Assembly (NCBI GenBank): GCA_021782815.1
Contig: JAJXUO010000027.1
Location: forward strand, 1-40,482
Direction: 5' to 3'
From: Pseudomonadota bacterium
GTDB lineage: Bacteria > Pseudomonadota > Alphaproteobacteria > Rhodospirillales > Magnetospirillaceae
DNA: 40,482 bases
Shown here: piece by piece, positions 34,206 to 40,482 of the stretch
Layout of the letters: every line of letters begins with the position of its first letter
Position numbering within the stretch: position 1 is the first letter of the stretch
The notes under the pieces: model-generated
What the model was told of the DNA's origin: nothing
The model's input: the letters and a program-made list of their open reading frames with translations, nothing else
The model's database searches: none
Program-made: the position numbers and the translations under genes

Positions 34206-34661
34206 ATGACCGCACCGGGCAAGCCGATCGTCATCTTGCTCGTAGAGGACAATATGGGTGATGCCGGTTTGGCCAAGCACGCGTTGCGGGCCTGGGGCGG
34301 TGCCCATACGCTGTTCCATGTCCAGGACGGTGTCGACTGCATGACCTTCCTCCGTCAGGACGGGGAGTATGCCGATGTGCCCCGCCCCGACCTGATCCTG
34401 CTGGACATCAACATGCCGCGCATGAACGGGCATGAAACCCTGAAGGCCATCCGTGCCGACGATCTTTTGCGCGATATCGTGGTGGTGGTGATGACCACTT
34501 CCACCAGCGAAGTGGACGTTTCGCTGTGCTACCAGCGTGGCGCCAACAGTTATATCGCCAAACCGGTGGAATATGATCATTACCTGAGCCTGATGCGTCA
34601 GGTGGGGGATTACTGGTCGCAAGTGGTGCGCTTGCCGGTTTTTCATGGCAAAGCCTGCTGA
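34206..34661 (+). CDS. Single-domain response regulator, Rcp1-like
   Basis: A 151-residue stand-alone receiver. It has ILLVEDNMGDAGLAKHAL at the start, the phospho-acceptor in LILLDINMPRMNGHE, MTTSTSEVDVS with the conserved Thr/Ser, and YIAKPVE with the Lys. The long alpha4-beta5 region and the ending VGDYWSQVVRLP are typical of Rcp1-type regulators that serve phytochrome-like or other kinases. GGGAGGGAG lies before the ATG. No kinase is adjacent, so its partner is encoded elsewhere, or the PAS-HK at 37.2 kb may serve. Confidence 0.9.
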   Translation: MTAPGKPIVILLVEDNMGDAGLAKHALRAWGGAHTLFHVQDGVDCMTFLRQDGEYADVPRPDLILLDINMPRMNGHETLKAIRADDLLRDIVVVVMTTSTSEVDVSLCYQRGANSYIAKPVEYDHYLSLMRQVGDYWSQVVRLPVFHGKAC

Positions 34662-34850
34662 AGCCTATTTTATAATTTCATATTTCTTTTAAATAATTTG
34701 TAAAACCTGAAGCATTCAACTTTCAGGCTTGCGAATATTTTCGTAATGGCCGAAATGACAATTTTTAGTTGCTTGTCGTGTAGGTGAATATCCCTAACAA
34801 TGATGTCTGTATATCGTCTTGATTCATATCGGATCGGGAGGGGAGGCTTC

Positions 34851-35372
34851 ATGGCGGGAGACATCACCTTAACGGGGCGGGAGCGCACTTTCCCCGAGAC
34901 GGAAATCATCGTCAGCAAGACCGACGTGGCCGGCCGCATCACCTATGTGAACGACGTCTTCCAGGAGGTGTCGGGCTATTCCGAGGCGGAGGTGATGGGG
35001 CAGCCGCACAGCATCATCCGCCATCCGGATATGCCGCGCTGCGTCTTCAAGCTGCTGTGGGACGTCATTCAGGCGGGAAACGAGATCTTCGCCTACGTCA
35101 ACAACCGGGCCAAGAACGGCGATCATTATTGGGTTCTGGCCCATGTCACGCCCAGTTACGACCCTCATCACGCGCTGATCGGCTATCATTCCAGCCGCCG
35201 TTCGCCCCGGCGCGAGGCGGTGGCGCGCATCCGCCCCATCTATGATCTGTTGCTGCAAGAGGAACGCAAACTGGGCGGCAGCGACCAGGGCATGGCCCTG
35301 TCGTTGGGGGTGATGCAGGAGCATCTGCGCCAGACCGGCATCGGCTACGAGGAATTCGTGCTGGGCCTCTGA
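34851..35372 (+). CDS. Stand-alone Aer-like PAS protein
   Basis: A 173-residue protein with one PAS domain (about 15-125) close to the N-terminal FAD-type PAS of Aer: TDVAGRITYVNDVFQEVSGYS, RHPDMPRCVFKLLWDVIQAG, KNGDHYWVLAHVTPSYD. It has no signalling, kinase or membrane segment; the last 45 residues are helical. It probably senses redox or oxygen and acts through a partner protein. GGGAGGGGAGG precedes the ATG. A terminator-like hairpin and MITE copy C follow. Confidence 0.85.
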   Translation: MAGDITLTGRERTFPETEIIVSKTDVAGRITYVNDVFQEVSGYSEAEVMGQPHSIIRHPDMPRCVFKLLWDVIQAGNEIFAYVNNRAKNGDHYWVLAHVTPSYDPHHALIGYHSSRRSPRREAVARIRPIYDLLLQEERKLGGSDQGMALSLGVMQEHLRQTGIGYEEFVLGL

Positions 35373-35380
35373 GGCTCCAT

Positions 35381-35398
35381 CCCGCGTCAGGATGCGGG
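35381..35398 (+). terminator. Short terminator-like hairpin before MITE copy C
   Basis: CCCGCGT pairs with ATGCGGG (one G-T pair) across the loop CAGG. GTTTA followed in the original sequence; MITE copy C is inserted 2 bp after the preceding G, using TTA as target. Confidence 0.5.
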
Positions 35399-35403
35399 GT
35401 TTA

Positions 35404-35575
35404 TACCAAGTCGCGATGAGTTTGACGCATCGCGACGCCGGTTAGGAGCAAGGCGACGCGCGCCTGATGGCGCGGTGAGGCAAAGCGCGCCATCAGGCAC
35501 GACGCCAAGGGTTTCGGAGAAACCCGCCCGGCGTATGAGGGTGCGGTGATCGGTTCCGATCACTGCAATTTGGTA
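35404..35575 (-). mobile_element. MITE-like 172-bp element, copy C
   Basis: Same 172-bp length as copies A and B, in the same orientation as B, with four substitutions against them. It is flanked by the direct repeat TTA (35401-35403 and 35576-35578). The right-hand TTA is the complement of the TAA stop codon of the FCD gene that follows. It lies between convergent genes. Confidence 0.85.
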
Positions 35576-36136
35576 TTAGGCCTCCTCGTCGGCGCCGATA
35601 CGGCCGGCGCGGCGCCGGGCCACGCTGCGCCGCGCCTGGGCGGTGCGCCATTGGCGCAAGGCCTTGCCGGTATAGCGGATATGGCTTTCGGCGGCGGTCA
35701 CGGCGCCCGCCGCGTCCTTGCGGGCCAGGGCCTGATAGAGGGCGCGGTGCTGGTCCATCAGGTCGGCGCGGGTTTCGCCGTGCCGGTAAAAGGCGGCGCG
35801 GTCGTAGAACACATCGTCGCCGAGCAGGCCGAGCAGCCGCTCCATGATGTGGTGCATCACCGCGTTGTGGGTGGCGCGGTAGATGGCGCGGTGAAAGGCG
35901 ATGTCGGCGGCCATCTCCTCGTCCAGGCGCTGGTCGTCGTGGGCCTGTTCCAGCCGCTGGAAGGCGGCGGTAATGCGCTGCATATCCTCCGGCGTGGCGC
36001 GCTCGGCGGCCAGCCGGGCGGCGATGCGCGCCACCACCCAGCGGAATTCCAGATAATCCTCGGCCGCCTCCGGATGGGAGCGCAAGAGCCAGACCAGGGG
36101 CGTGGCCGGGGGAGGCGGAGACGACGCGTCGCTCAT
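35576..36136 (-). CDS. FCD-domain protein without DNA-binding domain
   Basis: A 186-residue protein consisting of a FadR C-terminal (FCD) domain only. It aligns with the C-terminal half of its upstream neighbour: DYLEFRWVVARIAA versus DYLEFRSGMDGMAA, and the ligand or metal His residues in ADIAFHRAIYRATHN, DQHRAL and ESHIRYT are kept. The N-terminus (SDASSPPPPATP) is a short tail with no winged helix. Its ATG overlaps the neighbour's stop by 4 bp. It may heterodimerise with that regulator as a ligand-sensing partner; this is inference. Its stop codon coincides with the MITE copy C target repeat. Confidence 0.82.
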   Translation of the reverse strand: MSDASSPPPPATPLVWLLRSHPEAAEDYLEFRWVVARIAARLAAERATPEDMQRITAAFQRLEQAHDDQRLDEEMAADIAFHRAIYRATHNAVMHHIMERLLGLLGDDVFYDRAAFYRHGETRADLMDQHRALYQALARKDAAGAVTAAESHIRYTGKALRQWRTAQARRSVARRRAGRIGADEEA

Positions 36137-36909
36137 GGTCCGCCGTCCGTTTCGGCGAAGCGGCGCAAGGCCAGTTCCAGGCGGGTGTCGGTGCGGTCGA
36201 TCTCCGACAGGGCGGCGCGGGTGAAGGCCACATGCGCCTCCGCCGCAGCGCGCGCCGCCTGGGGATCGCGGGCCTGAATGGCGTCGTGGATGGCGCGGTG
36301 CTGCTCCAGCAGCAGTTCGCGCACGCCCTGGCGGTTATAAAGCTTGAAGCGGTTGTAAAGCACGTCTTGCCGCAAAAGATCGGCCAGGCCGCCCATGATC
36401 TGGATCATCAGCACATTATGGCTGGCCTCGTAGATGGCCAGATGGAACAGGGCGTCGGCGTCGGCCTCGTCGTCGGGCTGTTCGCGCTGATGCCGTTCCT
36501 CGATGGCGCGGAAACGCTGGCCGATGGTGTCGAGATCGATATCCGAGGCCCGTTCGGCGGCGAAGGCGGCGGCCATGCCGTCCATGCCGCTGCGGAATTC
36601 CAGATAGTCGCCGGGGCTGTCGGGGCTGCTGCGCATCAGATCCTGGAGGTCCGAGGCGAAGGTGGCGCCCAGGATGGGGCCCACGAAGGTGCCGCCGCGC
36701 CGGGTTTCCAGAATGCCCCGCTGTTCCAGGGTGGCCAGGGCCTCGCGCAGGCTGGGGCGCGAAACGTCCAGCCGCAGCGCCAGCTCGCGTTCCGGCGGCA
36801 GGCGCTCGCCCGAGCGCAGCGTGCCTTCCAGGATCAGCGATTCCAGATGGCGGGCCACCGCCTCGGACAGCTTTTTCGGCCTGATATGATTTTTTGCCGT
36901 GTACCCCAA
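36133..36909 (-). CDS. GntR/FadR-family transcriptional regulator
   Basis: A 258-residue regulator with an N-terminal GntR winged helix (about 12-75: LSEAVARHLESLILEG, GERLPPERELALRLDVSRPSLREAL, LEQRGILETRRGGTFV by position) and a C-terminal FCD domain (about 95-245). The His residues of the FCD metal site are visible in ADALFHLAIYEASHN, EQHRAIH and EAHVAFT. Translation begins at TTG 36909; no in-frame ATG is available before the winged helix. FadR-type proteins respond to organic acids such as lactate, gluconate or pyruvate; no target operon is adjacent. It is translationally coupled to an HTH-less paralogue. Confidence 0.88.
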   Translation of the reverse strand: MGYTAKNHIRPKKLSEAVARHLESLILEGTLRSGERLPPERELALRLDVSRPSLREALATLEQRGILETRRGGTFVGPILGATFASDLQDLMRSSPDSPGDYLEFRSGMDGMAAAFAAERASDIDLDTIGQRFRAIEERHQREQPDDEADADALFHLAIYEASHNVLMIQIMGGLADLLRQDVLYNRFKLYNRQGVRELLLEQHRAIHDAIQARDPQAARAAAEAHVAFTRAALSEIDRTDTRLELALRRFAETDGGP

Positions 36910-36986
36910 GGGATGTTTCCCATTTTTGGACAGTGTTCGGGCAAGTTTACCCGGAGCGTCAGGGCAGGTCTAGCGGCAGCAGGCTT

Positions 36987-37016
36987 GGGAGGGGGGGGAG
37001 GGGGGGCGGTATGGGG
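36987..37016 (+). repeat. G-tract, possible G-quadruplex
   Basis: Four or more closely spaced G-runs (GGGA, then runs of eight and seven G, GG and GGGG) lie on the plus strand between the divergent GntR and histidine kinase genes, about 165 bp before the kinase ATG. Confidence 0.55.
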
Positions 37017-37019
37017 ACC

Positions 37020-37066
37020 GGCGGAGATTTTCCGTCCTTCCTATACTTAAGGCGAAGATCTCCGCC
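37020..37066 (+). promoter_or_regulatory. Inverted repeat upstream of the PAS kinase
   Basis: GGCGGAGAT (37020-37028) and ATCTCCGCC (37058-37066) are perfect 9-bp complements around a 29-nt spacer. It could be an operator, a leader hairpin or a terminator for antisense transcription. Confidence 0.4.
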
Positions 37067-37180
37067 AAAGAGGGGAGGAGGTGTTTCCCATGATTGATGG
37101 CTTTCCGGTGAAAGGTTCCTAAACTGTAAGTGGGTCGGCCAGTGAAGTCGGCTCCAAAAAGAATATGAAAGGGCCTGGCG

Positions 37181-38314
37181 ATGATGGAAAAAAGCAATAA
37201 TCCGCCGCCCTCGTTTGATGGAAAAGTGGAACTCGCGTTCAAGACGGCCTCCTTCGGTATGGCTGTCTTGAACATTCCTTATTTCCAAGTCGTCTCCGCC
37301 AACGATACCCTCTGCTCCATGCTGGGACAACGAGAGGAAGCCATGACCGGGCAGGCGCTGATCCCGCTGATGATTGGCGAAGATTTGCCTCTCTGCCTGG
37401 ATTCCCTGCAGGGTGAGGAATTTCCCGTGGCCTTGCCGGGGAGCACGGCCCGCTGGGTGCGGGTTTCCATTTCCTCCTGCGGCAGCGACGACGGTTTGGC
37501 CATGGCCATCGTCGAGGATGTTTCCGACGCGCACGAGATGGAGGCGCAGCTCATTCATGCCGATCGCCTGGCCCAGCTGGGCGGATTGGCGGCCTCCCTG
37601 CTGCACGATGTCAGCCAGCCCCTCAACATCATGCGCCTGACCGGCGAGAACGCCCTCGACCGCCTGGACGGCCTGGCGGACAGCGATGCCGCCGGCATCG
37701 CCCGCCAGAAACGCAGCCTGTCGGTGGTTCTGGATCAGGTGCACCGCGTGCAGGAGGTGTTCGACCGGGTCTTGTCCTATTGCCGTCCGGAGTCCGGTCC
37801 GCCCGATGTCTTCGCCCTGGAACCGTTGATCGACGAGGTGCTGGCCGGCGTGAAGGCGCTGCCCTGCGCCCGGTCGATCCGCTTCGAGTGGCGGCGGCCC
37901 GACGGCGCGGTTCTGCTGTTCGGGCAGCGGGATCGCCTGAAAATCATTCTGGAGCAGTTGCTGATCAATGCCTGCGAGGCCATCATGGCCGACATGGCCC
38001 GGTCCGGCGGCGCGGCATCGCACCGGATCGCGCTCGGCGTCCGCATGGACGAGGGCGGCGGCGAGGCGGTGATCGTCATCGAGGACGATGGTCCCGGCGT
38101 GCCGCCGGACGTGTTGGAACGTCTGTTCCGGCCGGCCCGTTCAGGGGTGCCGCTGGGCAAGGGGTTGGGGTTGCCGGTCTCGCTGGGACTGGCGGCCGAG
38201 TTGGGGGGAAGGATCGAAACCGTGAATACCGGGCAGGGCGCCCGGTTCGAGGTGCATATGCCCTGTATGGCATCCACCGCGAAGAACAGGCCCCAAGAGA
38301 AGAACGAGACGTAA
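37181..38314 (+). CDS. Soluble PAS histidine kinase
   Basis: A 377-residue kinase without membrane spans. A PAS-like domain (about 15-125) is followed by a HisKA domain with His in LLHDVSQPLNIM (near residue 147) and an HATPase domain with LLINACEAIM (N-box), EDDGPGVPP (G1) and GKGLGLPVSLGLAAELGG (G2). The gene for a LuxR-type regulator starts 15 bp downstream and should be its partner. The PAS ligand is unknown. Confidence 0.92.
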   Translation: MMEKSNNPPPSFDGKVELAFKTASFGMAVLNIPYFQVVSANDTLCSMLGQREEAMTGQALIPLMIGEDLPLCLDSLQGEEFPVALPGSTARWVRVSISSCGSDDGLAMAIVEDVSDAHEMEAQLIHADRLAQLGGLAASLLHDVSQPLNIMRLTGENALDRLDGLADSDAAGIARQKRSLSVVLDQVHRVQEVFDRVLSYCRPESGPPDVFALEPLIDEVLAGVKALPCARSIRFEWRRPDGAVLLFGQRDRLKIILEQLLINACEAIMADMARSGGAASHRIALGVRMDEGGGEAVIVIEDDGPGVPPDVLERLFRPARSGVPLGKGLGLPVSLGLAAELGGRIETVNTGQGARFEVHMPCMASTAKNRPQEKNET

Positions 38315-38329
38315 GGAGTACCCAGAACC

Positions 38330-38965
38330 ATGCGCATCCTGCTCGCCGACGATCACGTCATGTTCCGGGAGGGGCTGCGGCCGTTCCTGCAGTCCTTGTC
38401 GCCGGAGGTGACCATCACCGAGGCGGGAAGCCTGCCCGAGGTGGTCGATTGCCTGGACGGCGGAGAGGCCCCCGACCTCTTGCTGCTGGACATGAAAATG
38501 CCCGGCATGGTGGGGCCGGCCTCGGTGGGCGCCATGAAGGCGCGCCTGCCCGCCTGTCCGGTGGTGGTGCTGTCGGGTCTGGTGGACCGCGACCTGATGG
38601 TGGACAGCATCAATGCCGGAGCCTCGGGCTATATTCCCAAGAAGTTGTCGGGGGCGGCCATGCTCTCGGCGCTGCGTCTGGTATTGGCCGGCGAGAAATT
38701 CCTGCCGGTGATGATGCTGGAGGCTCCGCCCGGCGAAGCCGCCGGCCGCGCCGCCGCCGGTCCGGCCCGGCGCGATCAGCTGACCCGGCGCGAACGCGAT
38801 ATTCTGATGCTGTTGAAGGAAGGCCTGCCCAACAAGATCATCGCCAACCGTCTGGCGCTGTCGGAAGTCACGGTGAAAAGCCATCTGTGCAGCATTTTCC
38901 GCAAGCTGGGGGTCAGCAACCGCGTCCAGGCCATTCGCAGCTTCACCGGAGATGGTATGCTGTAG
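38330..38965 (+). CDS. LuxR/NarL-family response regulator
   Basis: A 211-residue regulator. The receiver (1-120) has ADDH near 6-9, the phospho-acceptor in LLLLDMKMPG, VLSGLVD and a Lys in IPKKLSG. The C-terminal LuxR-type helix-turn-helix reads LTRRERDILMLLKEGLPNKIIA then SEVTVKSHLCSIFRKLGV. It lies in an operon with the PAS kinase upstream and the Pcm-like gene downstream (34-bp gap). Targets are unknown. Confidence 0.95.
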   Translation: MRILLADDHVMFREGLRPFLQSLSPEVTITEAGSLPEVVDCLDGGEAPDLLLLDMKMPGMVGPASVGAMKARLPACPVVVLSGLVDRDLMVDSINAGASGYIPKKLSGAAMLSALRLVLAGEKFLPVMMLEAPPGEAAGRAAAGPARRDQLTRRERDILMLLKEGLPNKIIANRLALSEVTVKSHLCSIFRKLGVSNRVQAIRSFTGDGML

Positions 38966-38998
38966 CCTGGTATCTTGAACAGGACGCGGGGGACCGGA

Positions 38999-39829
38999 AT
39001 GGTGATGGAGACGGACGCGGCACGCCGGGCCTATGCCGAGGAAGTGTCGGTTCTGGGCGGCCTCGGCGATCCGGCTTTGCTGCGCGCCCTGGTGGACGTG
39101 GATCGCGCCGCCTTTCTGCCGCCGCCGCCCTGGCTGGTGGAGCATGTGGACGGCGGCTATTACCTGGTGGGGCCGGAACGCCCGCAGGTGCTGCGTCATG
39201 CCGTGGCCATCGCCCTGGATCCCTCGCGCCGCCTCAATTCCGGCAATCCGGCCCGTATCGGCCGCTTTATCGAGGCCCTGGCGCCGCAACCCGGCCAGAC
39301 CCTGCTGCATGTGGGGGCCGGGCTCGGCTATTTCAGCGCCTTGCTGGCCGAGATGGTGGGCCGGGAGGGGCGGATCCTCGCCGCCGAGATCGATCCGGTG
39401 CTGGCGGCCTCGGCCCGGGGGCGTCTGGCTTCCTGGCCGCAGGTGGAGGTGGTGGGCGATGCCCTGGCCTTGGATCTGCCGGTTCTGGACGGCATTTTCA
39501 TCAGCGCCGGCATGGCGTCGCTGCCGCCGGCCTGGCTGGCGGCTCTGCGCCCCGGCGGCCGCATAGTGGTGCCGCTGACCGGCAGCGGCGATACCGGCTT
39601 CGTGTTTCTGCTGACCCGGGGCGACGATCCCCGGCGCTGGGAGGCCCGCATGCTGTCGGCGCAGCGCTTCTATTCCTGCCAGGGCGCCCGTGGCGAACGG
39701 GCGCTGGCGGCCCTGGACCACGCCCTCGGCGATCCGGCGGTGACCCGGGTGCGCGGCCTGCGCCTGGATGCCCATGCGCCCGGCCCCGGCTGCTGGCTGC
39801 ACGGCGACGGCTGGTGCCTATCGGTTTGA
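38999..39829 (+). CDS. Protein-L-isoaspartate O-methyltransferase-like protein
   Basis: A 276-residue SAM-dependent methyltransferase. The SAM motif I is LLHVGAGLGYFSALLAEMVG (about 105-125) and motif II follows as ILAAEIDP. The N-terminal ARIGRFIEAL and FLPPPPWLVEHVDGG regions resemble Pcm proteins. The protein is longer than typical Pcm and the substrate-binding loop is not conserved enough to be sure of isoaspartate repair. ATG 38999 is preferred over TTG 38975; ATG 39005 is also possible. Its 3' end overlaps the convergent hybrid kinase gene by 12 bp. Confidence 0.75.
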   Translation: MVMETDAARRAYAEEVSVLGGLGDPALLRALVDVDRAAFLPPPPWLVEHVDGGYYLVGPERPQVLRHAVAIALDPSRRLNSGNPARIGRFIEALAPQPGQTLLHVGAGLGYFSALLAEMVGREGRILAAEIDPVLAASARGRLASWPQVEVVGDALALDLPVLDGIFISAGMASLPPAWLAALRPGGRIVVPLTGSGDTGFVFLLTRGDDPRRWEARMLSAQRFYSCQGARGERALAALDHALGDPAVTRVRGLRLDAHAPGPGCWLHGDGWCLSV

Positions 39830-40482
39830 AAAAACCCTTTGAATCACCGCGAACAGGGTGTCGAGCTCGATGGGCTTGCTGACATAGCCGTTCATGCCCG
39901 CCGCCAGACAGTGCTGTTCGTCGCCCGGCATGGCGTTGGCGGTGAGGGCGATGATGGGCACGCGGGCCCGTTCGTCGGGCAGGGCGCGAATGCGGCCGGT
40001 GGCCTCCAGGCCGTCCATCTCCGGCATCTGCATGTCCATGAGGATCAGGTCGAAGATCCGATCGCGCGCCGCCTCGACCGCCTCGTGGCCGTTGACCACC
40101 GCCTGTACCCGATGCCCCCAGCGTTCCAGCAGGGCCACGGCCACCTTGCGGTTCACCGCGTTGTCCTCGGCCAGCAGGATCCGCAACGGCGGCAGACCGG
40201 TGGCCACCGGCAGCCGCGGCGGCGTCGGCCGTTCGTCCCGGGCGATGGCGTAAGGCAGGCTGAACCAGAACGTGCTGCCGGTACCGGCCTCGCTCTCGAC
40301 GCCGATATGGCCGCCCTGCAACTCCACCAGGCGGCGGCAGATGGCCAGGCCCAGGCCGCTGCCGCCGTAGCGGCGGTTGATGGAGGTATCGGCCTGGCTG
40401 AAGGAGCGGAACAGCTTTTGCCGGATATGGGGCGGAATGCCGATGCCGGTATCGCTCACCTCGAAACGCAGCTCCAACGTTT
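39818..40482 (-). CDS. Hybrid sensor histidine kinase, C-terminal part
   Basis: The 5' part lies beyond the window end. What remains is the HATPase tail with [41 protein letters not shown] (by position) and TFWFSLPY, followed by a receiver domain with [13 protein letters not shown], the phospho-acceptor in [22 protein letters not shown] and YVSKPIE. It is a BarA/EvgS-like hybrid architecture; the sensor is not visible. It converges on the Pcm-like gene. Confidence 0.92.
   Translation of the reverse strand, partial: TLELRFEVSDTGIGIPPHIRQKLFRSFSQADTSINRRYGGSGLGLAICRRLVELQGGHIGVESEAGTGSTFWFSLPYAIARDERPTPPRLPVATGLPPLRILLAEDNAVNRKVAVALLERWGHRVQAVVNGHEAVEAARDRIFDLILMDMQMPEMDGLEATGRIRALPDERARVPIIALTANAMPGDEQHCLAAGMNGYVSKPIELDTLFAVIQRVFSNR

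Noticed and set aside
34049-34850. AT-rich stretches around the response regulator and PAS genes as a horizontally acquired island
   Set aside because: Only the intergenic parts are AT-rich; the genes themselves have the codon use of the rest of the window and no mobility gene is nearby.

Overview
This is a GC-rich, densely packed chromosomal window from what looks like a free-living, chemotactic alphaproteobacterium of the Rhodospirillales (Magnetospirillum-like). That placement is an inference from gene order (hisZ-purA, rpoH beside rluD), protein style and the number of chemoreceptors and two-component proteins; no rRNA or marker phylogeny is available here. No gene-free stretch exceeds about 300 bases.

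Layout. 1-4.6 kb: end of hisZ, purA, a tail-anchored pseudokinase-like protein and its small membrane partner. 4.6-8.6 kb: rpoH, rluD, a small membrane-anchored protein, a JAMM metallopeptidase, two tRNA-Glu genes (anticodons TTC and CTC) and a vapBC-like toxin-antitoxin pair. 8.6-11.4 kb: an operon of a fourfold-repeat membrane protein with a QseBC-type two-component pair. 11.5-15.2 kb: a soluble CZB chemoreceptor and a partner-switch module (HATPase-REC-PP2C fusion divergent from a STAS protein). 15.4-24.3 kb: a complete lower meta-cleavage (catechol) operon in the TOL/dmp order T-E-G-J-Q-K-I-H, without the F hydrolase, with an unusual SDR inserted before H and a CatR/BenM-like LysR regulator as the last gene; a canonical 4-oxalocrotonate tautomerase is divergent from the operon start. 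24.5-30.3 kb: Hsp20, a membrane chemoreceptor, a caspase-Sel1 protein, a zinc-ribbon membrane protein and a small exported protein. 30.4-35.6 kb: an AraC regulator divergent from an Fsr-type efflux pump, a degenerate GGDEF/EAL-like protein, a single-domain response regulator and an Aer-like PAS protein. 35.6-40.5 kb: a GntR/FCD regulator with an HTH-less FCD paralogue, a PAS histidine kinase with a LuxR-type regulator and a Pcm-like methyltransferase, and the 3' part of a hybrid kinase.

The meta operon should take catechol to pyruvate and acetyl-CoA through the oxalocrotonate branch. Its control region holds an ATAC-N7-GTAT LysR box about 65 bp upstream of the predicted start site, with outer inverted arms sharing exactly the same centre.

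The most notable find is a 172-bp element present three times (15220-15391, 31317-31488, 35404-35575). It has TACCAA/TTGGTA ends, a perfect 3-bp TTA/TAA target duplication at every copy, and a chain of four internal hairpins. It is a non-autonomous MITE-like mobile element. One copy splits the loop of a 13-bp terminator-like hairpin between two convergent genes, and the other two sit next to small stem-loops.
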